A stretch of DNA of 64,000 bases. It comes from Stackebrandtia nassauensis DSM 44728 (GTDB lineage Bacteria > Actinomycetota > Actinomycetes > Mycobacteriales > Micromonosporaceae). The stretch's first letter is position 1; each line of letters opens with the position of its first letter. The position numbers and the translations under genes are program-made. Of this stretch, positions 7,907-15,996 are shown piece after piece. The notes below the pieces were generated by a model, which saw only the letters and a list, made by a program, of their open reading frames with translations, did not search any database and was not told the DNA's origin. The stretch lies in the NCBI RefSeq assembly GCF_000024545.1, contig NC_013947.1:6324001-6388000 (forward strand), written 5' to 3'.

Positions 7907-9535
7907 CTAAAGTCCCTCGGCCACCGACGCGGCGATCTTCAGCCAGGCGTCCTTGCTGGCCTGGCTCAGCACGCCGTAGCGGATCGGCTCGCCGGAGTCG
8001 AGCAGCTTCTCGTACGGCGCCAACAGGACCGCGCGGGTGCGGGCCGAGAAGTGCCGCTGCACGGCGGGCAGGTCGAGGTCCTTGCGGTGCGCGGGCATCG
8101 ACACGACGCTGACGGCCTGGCGAACCAGTTCCCGCCGTCCGCTCTGCTCCAGGTGGTCGAGCATGCGCGCCGCCGTCTCGGCGGAGTCGTTGCGCGCCGA
8201 CATGGTCACCACCAGCTGGTCGGTGGCGTCCATCGAGGACTGCCAGTTGGCGGCCCGGACGTTGTTGCCGGTGTCGACGACGATCAGCTTGTAGAACCGG
8301 CTCACGACCTCACGGATGTCACCGAACGCCTGCGAGGTGAGCATCTCGCCGGCCGTCGCCGACTCGTCGGAGGCCAGCACGTCGAACATCGCCTCGCCCT
8401 GCGAGCGCACGTACTGCGACAGGTCACCGACGCGTCCGGTGGGGCCGCGGAAGTGGTCGAGGTCGCGCAGCAGGTCCCGCACCGTGCGGTGGTGGAAGTC
8501 CTGCTGGGCCCGCATGCCAAGGGTGCCTTGGGTTTCGTTGTTGTCCCAGGCGAGGACGTAGCCGCCCCGGCGCTGCCCGAACATCATGGCCAGCATCAGC
8601 ACCGCGACGGTCTTGCCGGCGCCGCCCTTGGGGTTGACGACGGTGATCTGACGCAGGCCGCCGAAGTTGCGGCGCACCGCCTCGGTGGAGCGGGTGATCT
8701 CGCGTTCGCGTTTGCTGGGCGACATCGCCAGCAGACCGAAGGTGCCCTTGCGCAGCGCGGCACGCGGCCCCATGGTCGCCACCGGCTTCTCCGGGACGGC
8801 GGCCCGGCGGCGGGCGAAGTCGTCGGCGGTCACGTGGGTGGGTTCCAGCGCGCCCGGCTGGTCGGGGTACGGCACCGGCAGCGCGTTGGCGCCGGGGGCC
8901 GGCGACTGCGGCTCCGACCCGTAGGGCTGCCCGATGGGCGGCGGGGACGAGGGCTGCCCGATGGGCGGCGGGGACGAGGGCTGCCCGATCGGGGGCGGCG
9001 CGGAGGTCGGGTATTCGGGCTGGCTCTGCCACGGGTCCGGCTGCGGGGCCGAGACCGGCTGCTCCGCCTGTATCGGCCAGGCGTCGGGCGGCGGCGCGGA
9101 GGTGGGCTGTTCCGGCTCGGCCTGCCAGGTCTCCGACTGCGGGGCCACCGGCGGCTCCGGCGGGTGCTGCCAGGTGTTCGACGACGGGGCCGAGACCGGC
9201 TGCTCGGGTTCGTGCTGCCAGGCGTCCGGTGGGCTCGGCGGCGGGTAGGACGACGGCAGCGGCGACTGCGGGTAGGCGCGGCCGGGCCCGTCGGGCTGCT
9301 GCGGCTGCCCGACGCCGTAGACCGGCGGCGGCACCACCGGGTGCTGGGCCGTGTGACCGTAGTCGGGCTGTGGTTGCGGCTGCGAGCCGTCGCGCGGTGG
9401 CGTCACGTGGTGCCCGGCCGTCTCCTCGCTCTGCGGGGCGAAGGGTGACCAGTGGGGAACCGTGTTCTGATCATCCGCAGGGACTTCTGCCGGAGCGTTG
9501 TCTCCGGTCTCGGGGCGGGCCTGTTGGTGGTCCAC
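7907..9535 (-). CDS. ParA/MinD-like ATPase with a long proline-rich N-terminus
   Basis: A 542-residue protein. Residues 1 to about 250 are Pro/Gln/Ser-rich and disordered, with repeated PPPIGQPSS units. Residues from about 290 on form a deviant Walker-type ATPase: K303-GGAGK308-T, then VLAWDNNETQGTLG and a Walker B-like LIVVDTGNN. This architecture resembles the MinD-like ATPases linked to type VII secretion in mycobacteria (EspI type) and other actinomycetes. No ESX core genes are adjacent. The start is GTG at 9535 with AAGGAG upstream. The exact role, whether positioning, secretion or replicon related, cannot be told from sequence. Confidence 0.82.
   Translation of the reverse strand: MDHQQARPETGDNAPAEVPADDQNTVPHWSPFAPQSEETAGHHVTPPRDGSQPQPQPDYGHTAQHPVVPPPVYGVGQPQQPDGPGRAYPQSPLPSSYPPPSPPDAWQHEPEQPVSAPSSNTWQHPPEPPVAPQSETWQAEPEQPTSAPPPDAWPIQAEQPVSAPQPDPWQSQPEYPTSAPPPIGQPSSPPPIGQPSSPPPIGQPYGSEPQSPAPGANALPVPYPDQPGALEPTHVTADDFARRRAAVPEKPVATMGPRAALRKGTFGLLAMSPSKREREITRSTEAVRRNFGGLRQITVVNPKGGAGKTVAVLMLAMMFGQRRGGYVLAWDNNETQGTLGMRAQQDFHHRTVRDLLRDLDHFRGPTGRVGDLSQYVRSQGEAMFDVLASDESATAGEMLTSQAFGDIREVVSRFYKLIVVDTGNNVRAANWQSSMDATDQLVVTMSARNDSAETAARMLDHLEQSGRRELVRQAVSVVSMPAHRKDLDLPAVQRHFSARTRAVLLAPYEKLLDSGEPIRYGVLSQASKDAWLKIAASVAEGL
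8925..9000. repeat. 27-bp tandem repeat within the proline-rich coding region
   Basis: Two exact copies of a 27-base unit (8925-8951 and 8952-8978, each beginning GGCTGCCCGATGGGCGGCGG) are followed by a third diverging copy. They encode nine-residue PPPIGQPSS-like units on the minus strand. The copy number could vary between strains by slippage. Confidence 0.9.
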
Positions 9536-9588
9536 TGCCTAAAACTCCTTAGAGCTATGTTCCTGCCGAACCCACTGTCGGTGCGTCG

Positions 9589-9616
9589 ACGGTGATCTTG
9601 GGAACGGGATCACCGT
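9589..9616. repeat. Inverted repeat upstream of the ParA-like gene
   Basis: A perfect 9-bp inverted repeat (ACGGTGATC and GATCACCGT) with a 10-base loop lies 54 bp upstream of the GTG at 9535. It could be an operator or a leader hairpin. The rest of the 172-bp gap (9536-9707) shows nothing I recognise. Confidence 0.4.
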
Positions 9617-9707
9617 CACACAGCGTAGTCAGCTTCCGGGGAACTCACCAGTCTTGAGGCGAGCTCCGGCCCACGGCAAAGTGAGGTCAATGGGGAAATG
9701 CTCTCAT

Positions 9708-10541
9708 TCACGCCGGGGCATCGACATACCAGCCCGCCGCCGCGCGCTCCATCCACCAGGTGCGCTTGCGTCGCAGCTCACCGACGACACCGTCGTCGAC
9801 GAACGGCACCGGATCCACGGGTGTGATCTCCACCGCCCGGCCCGCGGCCCGGCGAACCTCGACGCGGGTGCGCCGCTTGAACAGGCCCCGGTGGACGAAG
9901 GGCACCGCGACCGCGACGTCGAGTTTCCCGTCGCACGGGTCGGGCTGCGACAGCGGCAGCCCGTCGACCTCGCCGTAGCCGTCGGCGTTGGCGACCACGC
10001 AGGTCACCAGCGCTTCCTGGCCCGCGGTCAGGATCGCGTCGTCGAGGGCGATCTTGCCCCGCCACGGCGTGTCCCCGCCGCCGACGCGCACGCCGTGCAC
10101 GGTGACGCCCCCGGCGTCATTGCGCAGCAGGTCGGTGCGTTTCACGGCCCCGCCGATGACGGCGGCGGCCACGGCTTCGGGGGTGTCGGGCAACTTCAGG
10201 GCGGCCACCAGGTCGGGGGTCTGCGCCAGCGGCAGGATCGCCAGCGGCGGCAGGTCGGGCACGGTGCGGTCGCCTGGCAGGTCGTCGGGGCGGGAGCTGG
10301 GCGGCGGGGCGAGGCAGCGCACCGCCCGGCGCAGTACCGCCCGGACCTGGGCGTCGGTGTCGGCGGCCACGACGATGCGGGCGTCTCCGGTCACGACGGT
10401 GTCGATCCCGGCGTCGTCATCGGCCTCGGCCAGTTCGACCCGGGCTCCGGCGGCCTTGAGTGCGTCGACGCAGGCCAGCACCGGGGTGCGGGTTCCGCAA
10501 CCGGTGGGGCCGTTGACGAGGCTGAGCACCGTGACATCCAC
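9708..10541 (-). CDS. Diacylglycerol kinase-like / lipid kinase family protein
   Basis: About 277 residues. The C-terminal half resembles the beta-rich domain of DagK/YegS-type lipid kinases: a long run of strands with PWRGKIALDDAILTAG, GKLDVAVAVPFVHRGLFKRR and a final PVPFVDDGVVGELRRKRTWW. The N-terminal half has a nucleotide-fold look (SLVNGPTGCGTRTP, RIVVAADTDAQVRAVL), but the usual GGDGT motif is not evident, so kinase activity is doubtful. The start is uncertain: GTG at 10541, GTG at 10529 and TTG at 10550 are all in frame. It lies downstream of bldC on the same strand. Confidence 0.55.
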   Translation of the reverse strand: MDVTVLSLVNGPTGCGTRTPVLACVDALKAAGARVELAEADDDAGIDTVVTGDARIVVAADTDAQVRAVLRRAVRCLAPPPSSRPDDLPGDRTVPDLPPLAILPLAQTPDLVAALKLPDTPEAVAAAVIGGAVKRTDLLRNDAGGVTVHGVRVGGGDTPWRGKIALDDAILTAGQEALVTCVVANADGYGEVDGLPLSQPDPCDGKLDVAVAVPFVHRGLFKRRTRVEVRRAAGRAVEITPVDPVPFVDDGVVGELRRKRTWWMERAAAGWYVDAPA

Positions 10542-10725
10542 GAGCAGCAAGATTACGGCTCAGACGGGCGCACACCGGCGGCGGGCGGCGGCCGTGTCGC
10601 GGACGGCACGGTCGGCGTCGGCATCAAGCTGCCACTTCCCCAGGGGACACGAAAGCGGGCGGTTCGTCCCGGCACCGTCGGTGCCGTCGCGAGCCGCCCG
10701 CGAACGTTCGCTGGCCAATGGCAGG

Positions 10726-10953
10726 TTACTGAGCTGACAGGTCTTCCACCGATTCGCGCGGCGCGGGGATCTGCTCGTGCAACAGGTCGCGCACCTCGGA
10801 CTCCCGGTAGCGGCGGTGCCCGCCCAGGGTGCGAATGGCGCTGAGCTTGCCCGCCTTGGCCCACCGGGTCACGGTCTTGGGATCGACGCGGAACATGGAC
10901 GCCACTTCGGCCGGGGTCAGCAGCTGCTCGGGGTCATGCGTACGCGCTGTCAT
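10726..10953 (-). CDS. bldC: Developmental regulator BldC (MerR-like DNA-binding protein)
   Basis: A 75-residue protein made almost wholly of one MerR/excisionase-type winged helix: LLTPAEVASMFRVDPKTVTR, WAKAGKLSAIRTLGGHRRY and RESEVRDLL. BldC binds cooperatively to DNA in Streptomyces and holds back development. Length and sequence fit the family closely. The ATG at 10953 follows GAGGAGAAACCC. The neighbouring hypothetical gene and the branched-chain amino acid dehydrogenase reproduce the bldC neighbourhood of Streptomyces, which supports orthology. Confidence 0.93.
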   Translation of the reverse strand: MTARTHDPEQLLTPAEVASMFRVDPKTVTRWAKAGKLSAIRTLGGHRRYRESEVRDLLHEQIPAPRESVEDLSAQ

Positions 10954-11060
10954 GGGTTTCTCCTCAAAATTCTCATCGCGCGATCGCCCGGATGGGGCTG
11001 GCGATCTGAGCGCGTTTCCATCGTCCGGGCCGATGCCGGGGTGTGACATAGGCCGAACGG

Positions 11061-11975
11061 TCAAAAGCGATTCAACCGACAGGTGGGGAAAACACTGATA
11101 TTTCCGGTTTTAGGGGTATATGTCAGCGTTTTCGTCCATAAGTTGCTCCGTTCCCGCAGTCGGATCACCCGCCACCGCCGCATCAGCTGCTCGTAGCCGC
11201 GACCGGCCGCGACGACATCGCCACGGGCCAGGGCCGTCAACCCGTCGTGCACCAGCTGCGGCGAGTCATCGCCACGCAAGTCGGCGTCGGATAGTACCCA
11301 GACCAACCCACCATAGTCCACTTCGACCATAGATCGTGGGTGGAAAACGGAAAGCCACTCGGAGACTTGACGGACGCTGACGGCCACGGGGTTGCTTCGT
11401 CCCAGAGAAGTTTGCAAAATTCCGTATGCCCGCCGTGCCCGACGCCGGGCCCGCGCCATCGGCACCCGGTACCGCAGGCCACGCTTGCCCGGTTCCAGCA
11501 CCAGTTCCCGCTCCGAGGACTCCACGCACGCGAACCACTTGGTCGGGACGTGCCACATCGCCACGTGCTCGTGCCAGCACGGGCCCGCATCGGAGTCGCC
11601 GCGGGCGTCCGGGCCGGCCGACATCGCCCCCGCCATCATGGTCAGCCGCCGGGGCGCGAAGGCGTCGACGAGGTTGCGCGGCACCTGGTCGCCGATGCCG
11701 CGCACCGCCGCGGCACTGCGTTCGTTGAGCTCCCACGGACAGATCAGCGGCCCGTCCTCGGTGTCGAGGACGTAGGCCTGCTCGGGGACCCGGGGAAGAA
11801 TGTCCCATTCGGGGTTCATCGCTTCGTACACGAGTTTTCGCTGTATCGCGGGTCCCTCACGCGCGGAAACGGCCTGGCCGGCCTCGGCGTACTCGCGCCA
11901 CAGTGCCGCCCGCTCGTCGGAGAAGGCGGCAAGCGGCTCGTACACCCGCAGAAACGCCGCGCATGGAGTCTGCAC
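11061..11975 (-). CDS. Conserved hypothetical protein of the bldC neighbourhood
   Basis: A 304-residue soluble protein, rich in Arg and Trp, with no signal peptide or membrane span. I recognise it only by position: a gene of this kind lies between bldC and the valine dehydrogenase gene in many actinomycetes. It has no known function. Local stretches include LAAFSDERAALWREYA near the N-terminus and WHEHVAMWHVPTKWFAC in the middle. The C-terminal 30 residues are encoded in slightly AT-richer DNA. Both flanking genes are conserved partners, so it may act in the same developmental setting. Confidence 0.75.
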   Translation of the reverse strand: MQTPCAAFLRVYEPLAAFSDERAALWREYAEAGQAVSAREGPAIQRKLVYEAMNPEWDILPRVPEQAYVLDTEDGPLICPWELNERSAAAVRGIGDQVPRNLVDAFAPRRLTMMAGAMSAGPDARGDSDAGPCWHEHVAMWHVPTKWFACVESSERELVLEPGKRGLRYRVPMARARRRARRAYGILQTSLGRSNPVAVSVRQVSEWLSVFHPRSMVEVDYGGLVWVLSDADLRGDDSPQLVHDGLTALARGDVVAAGRGYEQLMRRWRVIRLRERSNLWTKTLTYTPKTGNISVFPTCRLNRF

Positions 11976-12138
11976 GGCGCGATCTTCGCACGAAACTCAG
12001 CGCGACGGGCAAGGCACCACTGTCGTGCCACCACCAGCGTGTATGAACTGGGCCGACGGTCTAGTGTTGCCGAAGGCGGCAACCCCGCCAGTCGGTATTA
12101 ATGTCCCATAAGGACACAACGAACGTGGAGTCTGCACC

Positions 12139-13221
12139 ATGGGCGTATTCGAAGCCCCCGAGAACCTGACCGGGCACGAACAGGTCGTCTTCTGCCAGGA
12201 CAAACCATCCGGCCTCAAGGCCATCATCGCGGTGTACTCCACCGCCCTGGGCCCGGCACTTGGCGGCACCCGGTTCTACCCCTACGCGTCGGAGGAAGAA
12301 GCCGTCCACGACGCCCTCGACCTCTCCAAGGGCATGGCATACAAGAACTCCCTCGCGGGCCTGGACCTCGGCGGCGGCAAGGCCGTCATCTGGGGCGACC
12401 CCGAGACCGACAAGTCCGAGGCGCTGCTGCGCGCCTACGGGCGCTTCGTGGAGTCGCTGAACGGGCGTTACATCACCGCCTGCGACGTCGGAACCTACGT
12501 GCACGACATGGACATCGTCGCCAAGGAGACCCGTCACGCCACCGGCCGCTCGGTCGAGAACGGCGGCGCCGGCGACTCCTCGGTGCTGACCGCCTACGGC
12601 GTCTTCTGCGGCATGCGCGCCGCCGCCCAGCACCGCTACGGCACCGCCGACCTGACCGGCCGCACCGTCGGCGTCGCCGGGATCGGCAAGGTCGGACGGC
12701 ACCTGGTGACGCACCTCATCGAGGCCGGTGCCCAGGTCGTGGCCACCGACGTCAGTGAGAAGGCCCACGACTGGCTGTCCGCCAACCACCCGCAGGCCAG
12801 CTTCGTCGACTCCACCGAGAAGCTGATCGCCTCCGACATCGACATCTACGCGCCCTGCGCCCTGGGCGGCGCCCTCAACGACGACTCGGTGGCGGCGCTG
12901 CGCGCCAAGATCGTGGTCGGCGCGGCCAACAACCAGCTGGCCCACCCCGGCGTCGAGAAGCTGCTCGCCGATCGCGGCATCCTTTACGCCCCCGACTATC
13001 TGGTCAACTCCGGCGGCGTGATCCAGGTCGCCGACGAGATCCACGGCTTCAACTTCGACCGCGCCAAGCGCCGCGCGTCCAAGATCTTCGACATCACCGG
13101 ACAGATATTGCGCACCGCCGACACCGAGGGAGTCCCCCCGGCGGTGGCGGCCGACCGACTGGCCGAACGCCGGATGGCCGAGTGCGGTCGGTTGCGGAGC
13201 ATTCACCTGCCCCAGTCATAG
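12139..13221 (+). CDS. vdh: Leu/Phe/Val dehydrogenase (branched-chain amino acid dehydrogenase)
   Basis: This enzyme catalyses NAD-dependent oxidative deamination of branched-chain amino acids to 2-oxo acids, or the reverse. The 360 residues show the Glu/Leu/Phe/Val dehydrogenase pattern: glycine-rich ALGGTRF, catalytic Lys regions [20 protein letters not shown], then the Rossmann motif [12 protein letters not shown] followed by [11 protein letters not shown]-terminal [20 protein letters not shown] and [16 protein letters not shown] are also typical. The ATG follows a modest ribosome site. It is divergent from the bldC-side genes. 2-Oxo acids from this reaction feed branched fatty acid synthesis, and the meaB/mce genes at 27-29 kb belong to connected propionate metabolism. 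Confidence 0.92.
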   Translation: MGVFEAPENLTGHEQVVFCQDKPSGLKAIIAVYSTALGPALGGTRFYPYASEEEAVHDALDLSKGMAYKNSLAGLDLGGGKAVIWGDPETDKSEALLRAYGRFVESLNGRYITACDVGTYVHDMDIVAKETRHATGRSVENGGAGDSSVLTAYGVFCGMRAAAQHRYGTADLTGRTVGVAGIGKVGRHLVTHLIEAGAQVVATDVSEKAHDWLSANHPQASFVDSTEKLIASDIDIYAPCALGGALNDDSVAALRAKIVVGAANNQLAHPGVEKLLADRGILYAPDYLVNSGGVIQVADEIHGFNFDRAKRRASKIFDITGQILRTADTEGVPPAVAADRLAERRMAECGRLRSIHLPQS

Positions 13222-13267
13222 ATGGCGTATCGGGCCGCGCCAAACGTGGTCATTACCGCATTCTGAT

Positions 13268-13308
13268 GACATATCCCCATAAATTCGCGAAGTTTGTGGG
13301 GATATGTC
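13268..13308. repeat. Long perfect palindrome between the dehydrogenase and DUF3073 genes
   Basis: A 12-bp perfect inverted repeat (13268-13279 GACATATCCCCA with 13297-13308) continues inward through weaker pairs to an 18-bp imperfect stem with a 5-base loop. It is AT-richer than its surroundings. No T-run follows on either strand, so an operator or a processing or stability hairpin is as likely as a terminator for the dehydrogenase gene. Confidence 0.7.
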
Positions 13309-13450
13309 CGGAAAAATAGCCCAGTTTTGCCGGTGGGCCGGGTGGGAAGACCGCCAGTCGCGCTGTACCGTAGGAGCCACGAGAGATGTCAACTTTTCCG
13401 GGGCGCCCCTGCGGTAGCCCCGATGATTCTGTGCGAGGGGGTCGAGCCAT

Positions 13451-13666
13451 ATGGGGCGCGGCCGAGCTAAGGCGAAGCAGGCGAAAGTAGCCCGGCAACT
13501 GAAGTACCACACGCCGGACACCGACCTGGGAGCGCTTGAGCGCGAACTGTCAGGAAACGACGCGAGGGACGACGACTATGACGACCCTTACGACGCCTAT
13601 AAACCGAGGTCGGGCACCGACGAGCCCGAGCCACGCGAAGAAGACTGGCTCCCGAGGAAACACTGA
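13451..13666 (+). CDS. DUF3073 family small protein
   Basis: A 71-residue highly charged protein. The N-terminus is very basic (GRGRAKAKQAKVARQLKY) and the remainder acidic, with DDDYDDPYDAY. This matches the actinobacterial DUF3073 family, whose function is unknown and whose gene often lies near bldC. The Lys/Arg-rich head suggests nucleic acid or ribosome contact, which is inference. The ATG at 13451 follows a GAGGGGG stretch. A 41-bp palindrome lies about 140 bp upstream. Confidence 0.85.
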   Translation: MGRGRAKAKQAKVARQLKYHTPDTDLGALERELSGNDARDDDYDDPYDAYKPRSGTDEPEPREEDWLPRKH

Positions 13667-13673
13667 GGCCCAC

Positions 13674-13715
13674 TGAAGCCGCCACGACCGCGTTCGCGCG
13701 GGCACAGCGGCTTCA
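13674..13715. terminator. Bidirectional hairpin between convergent DUF3073 and SSI genes
   Basis: A perfect 9-bp stem (TGAAGCCGC with GCGGCTTCA) encloses a 24-base loop that itself can fold. It fills the short gap between two convergent genes and could terminate both. Confidence 0.5.
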
Positions 13716-13723
13716 TAGGTGTG

Positions 13724-14128
13724 TCAAGAGAAGTCGAAGACGGCACCGCCGGTTCGCGCGACCGCTTCGCACTCGTTGCTGAACTCCTGCTCGTAACTGC
13801 GCTCGCCACCGTCCCAGACGCCCTTCGCGATGGCGACCACGGGGGCGAACTCCTTGGTGCAGGGGCCGGACTGGGCCGGGATGTCGGTGACGTGCCCGTC
13901 GGCGGCGTCCAGGTCCTCGCAGGCCGCGGCGGTGTTCGGGTGTGAGCCGCCGTCGGGAGTGCAGGACAGGTCGTACGAGATCGACGCGCCCTGCTTCGGT
14001 GTGAGCTTCAGGCTGTAGTGGCCCTCGACGACGGTGTCCACGGCGCTGGCCGAGGCCGCGGCGGGCACCGCCAGCAGTCCCGCCGTCAGGACGACGGCAC
14101 CGGCGAGCCGCGTTGCTGTTCGTGTCAT
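13724..14128 (-). CDS. Secreted subtilisin-inhibitor-like (SSI family) protease inhibitor
   Basis: The 134-residue product has a classical signal peptide ending near ASASA. The mature domain shows the SSI pattern: LSCTPDGGSHPNTAAACEDL, then GPCTKEFAPVVAIAKGVWDG, then YEQEFSNECEA and a C-terminal TGGAVFDF. The four Cys residues of the two family disulfides are present. SSI proteins inhibit extracellular serine proteases and are widespread in filamentous actinomycetes, where they restrain proteases such as transglutaminase-activating enzymes. The reactive-site loop should lie around residues 85-95. It is convergent with the DUF3073 gene. Confidence 0.9.
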   Translation of the reverse strand: MTRTATRLAGAVVLTAGLLAVPAAASASAVDTVVEGHYSLKLTPKQGASISYDLSCTPDGGSHPNTAAACEDLDAADGHVTDIPAQSGPCTKEFAPVVAIAKGVWDGGERSYEQEFSNECEAVARTGGAVFDFS

Positions 14129-14228
14129 GGTGGTGTTCCCCCTTCAACACGAAGCGTATCGGTCCGCACACTCGCCCGCGCACGCTTCGGCTGCCCCAAA
14201 TGTCGGGTTAGCGACTATGCTGGGCGCC

Positions 14229-14507
14229 ATGGCAGAATCCACCTTGGACGAACTTTCCACCGAACAGTTGCGCGAGCGGGCTTTCGCCCGTGCCCGTCAA
14301 CGTCATGATCTGGGTTTCTTCTGGGACGTGGTGCGTCATTTGCCGCACGCCCCCGAGGCCGAGGAGGTCGACGGTTCACTGGGATCGGTGGGCGCGGCCA
14401 TCGACAGCGTCGTGGCGCTGTGGCACGAGCTCACCGGCCACGACACCGACTACGGCTCGTCGGAACCGTTGCTGCGGGCCAAGTTCATCGACTATCTGTC
14501 GGACTGA
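14229..14507 (+). CDS. Small conserved hypothetical protein next to tadA
   Basis: A 92-residue soluble, mainly helical protein with the stretch ARQRHDLGFFWDVVRHLP and a C-terminal LLRAKFIDYLSD. I recognise it only as a small actinobacterial protein often found beside tadA; no function is known. The ATG at 14229 is preferred, and an ATG four codons earlier (14217) is possible; neither has a strong ribosome site. Its last 23 bases overlap the 3' end of the convergent tadA gene. Confidence 0.7.
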   Translation: MAESTLDELSTEQLRERAFARARQRHDLGFFWDVVRHLPHAPEAEEVDGSLGSVGAAIDSVVALWHELTGHDTDYGSSEPLLRAKFIDYLSD

Positions 14508-14919
14508 AGAACCCCCGCAGCAGCGCGGCGCACTCGGCTTCCAGGACGCCGGAGTACACCTGCGGGCGGTGGGCGAGCCTGCGGTCGCGCACCACGTCCC
14601 ACAGCGAGCCGACGGCGCCGGTCTTGGGCTCCCAGGCGCCGAACACCACCGTTCCGATGCGGGACAAGGTGATGGCGCCCGCGCACATGGTGCAGGGTTC
14701 GACCGTGACGACCAGGACGCAGTCGCTCAGCCGCCAGCCGTCGCCGTGGACCTCGGCGGCCCGCCGCAGCGCCACCAGTTCGGCGTGCGCGGTCGGGTCG
14801 CCGGTGGCCTCGCGAAGGTTGTGGGCGGCGGCGAGCTCGATGCCGTCGGGCGAGTAGACGACGGCTCCGATGGGTACGTCGGAGCCGGATTCGGCGGCGA
14901 CCGCGAGCGCCCGCCGCAT
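14485..14919 (-). CDS. tadA: tRNA adenosine(34) deaminase TadA
   Basis: TadA deaminates A34 to inosine in the anticodon of tRNA-Arg(ACG). The 144-residue protein has the zinc deaminase motifs: TAHAELVAL, with zinc-binding His and catalytic Glu, and VEPCTMCAGAI, with the two zinc-binding Cys residues. The length is normal. The ATG at 14919 is the first good start; the upstream tadA-associated gene ends 17 bp away on the same strand, so both are probably one transcript. Confidence 0.92.
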   Translation of the reverse strand: MRRALAVAAESGSDVPIGAVVYSPDGIELAAAHNLREATGDPTAHAELVALRRAAEVHGDGWRLSDCVLVVTVEPCTMCAGAITLSRIGTVVFGAWEPKTGAVGSLWDVVRDRRLAHRPQVYSGVLEAECAALLRGFFSPTDSR

Positions 14920-14935
14920 CCACGTCTCGCGTTGG

Positions 14936-15436
14936 TTAATCGTGGACCTCGTCGACGACGTCCCCGCAGCCGATCAGCGACGCGACCTCGGCGGTCACAT
15001 CGGACGGAAGCATGCCGTCCTTGGCGCACAGGTTGAGCAGCGTCGCCGCGGCTACGCCCAGATCGGACAGAAGGTCGGCCTCACCGACCGGCTGGGCGTC
15101 CAGCTCGCTCATGACGGGGGTTTCGAGGTCGTCGTCCCCGTTGGGCACCGGAGCCACATCCGCGTCGATGTCGGACAGCAGCACCGCGCCCAGCCGGCTC
15201 TCCTCGGCGAAGGGCGCGTCAGAACCGAAGACCCGTGCGTCGTCGCCGTTATCCAGACGCAGGATCACCAGGTACTCGTCGTCGGCTTCGACGAAGAGCA
15301 GCGAAATCTGAGCCTCGGGATCGACGTCACGTACCACGTCGATCACGTCGTCGAGATCGCCGACCGAGTCCAGATCAATCTCCGCGGCCTCCCAGACGTC
15401 GTCGGCGCGAGTGGCCGCGACAGCGAAGTAGGACAA
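14936..15436 (-). CDS. tRNA adenosine deaminase-associated protein
   Basis: A 166-residue acidic protein matching the actinobacterial family found just upstream of tadA (TIGR03941 type). Its N-terminus, MSYFAVAATRADDVWEA, is characteristic, and the centre is rich in Asp and Glu. No catalytic motif is visible. Constant linkage to tadA suggests it helps the deaminase, but the role is unknown. The gap to tadA is only 16 bp. Confidence 0.85.
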   Translation of the reverse strand: MSYFAVAATRADDVWEAAEIDLDSVGDLDDVIDVVRDVDPEAQISLLFVEADDEYLVILRLDNGDDARVFGSDAPFAEESRLGAVLLSDIDADVAPVPNGDDDLETPVMSELDAQPVGEADLLSDLGVAAATLLNLCAKDGMLPSDVTAEVASLIGCGDVVDEVHD

Positions 15437-15520
15437 TGTGTTCTCCCGTAGAGGAATGGTCCGATGGGACTAAAGAACTGCTTGAGAAATTCTCAGGGTA
15501 TTGCGCACGGTGCCCGGTCG

Positions 15521-15973
15521 TCACCACAGGACCCAGGTTTCGTACAGCAGGTGCTGCAATTCCACCACAAGGCCCACGACGGCTACCGCGGCACCGGACA
15601 CCGCCGCGACACCCGCTGCGGCACCACGGTCACCGTAGCGCGCCAACAGGAATGCCGCACCCGCGGCGACCAGGCTCGCGGCGAGCATCACCCACAAGCG
15701 GGATGGCAGATCGGTCCCGAGGAACGCGGTGATAACGAACCACAGCACCGCGACGCCCGCTCCGGCGAACACTCCGGCCGAAGTAGACCGATGCGGCTCC
15801 CGGTACGTGGGGCGGGTCAGCGTCTCGTCCACCGGCCGTGCGGGGCGCCCCCACTGGGGCTGGGACTGCGGCAGCAGTGGGGGCCGCTGCTGGGGTTGCG
15901 GCCTACCGACCTGCGCGTACTGCCCGCGTCCGGGCGCGGTGGCGCCCGGCGTGGCCCATCCTGAGTCGGTCAT
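15521..15973 (-). CDS. Small membrane protein of unknown function
   Basis: The 150-residue product has a Pro/Gln-rich cytoplasmic head of about 65 residues and three predicted membrane spans (starting STSAGVFAGAGVAVLWFV, then LWVMLAASLVAAGAAFLL, then a third Ala/Val-rich span). I recognise no family. The gene lies between the propeller gene and the tadA pair on the same strand and may be read with them. Confidence 0.6.
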   Translation of the reverse strand: MTDSGWATPGATAPGRGQYAQVGRPQPQQRPPLLPQSQPQWGRPARPVDETLTRPTYREPHRSTSAGVFAGAGVAVLWFVITAFLGTDLPSRLWVMLAASLVAAGAAFLLARYGDRGAAAGVAAVSGAAVAVVGLVVELQHLLYETWVLW

Positions 15974-15996
15974 GGCTCAAGAGTAAGTGGGCTGGC

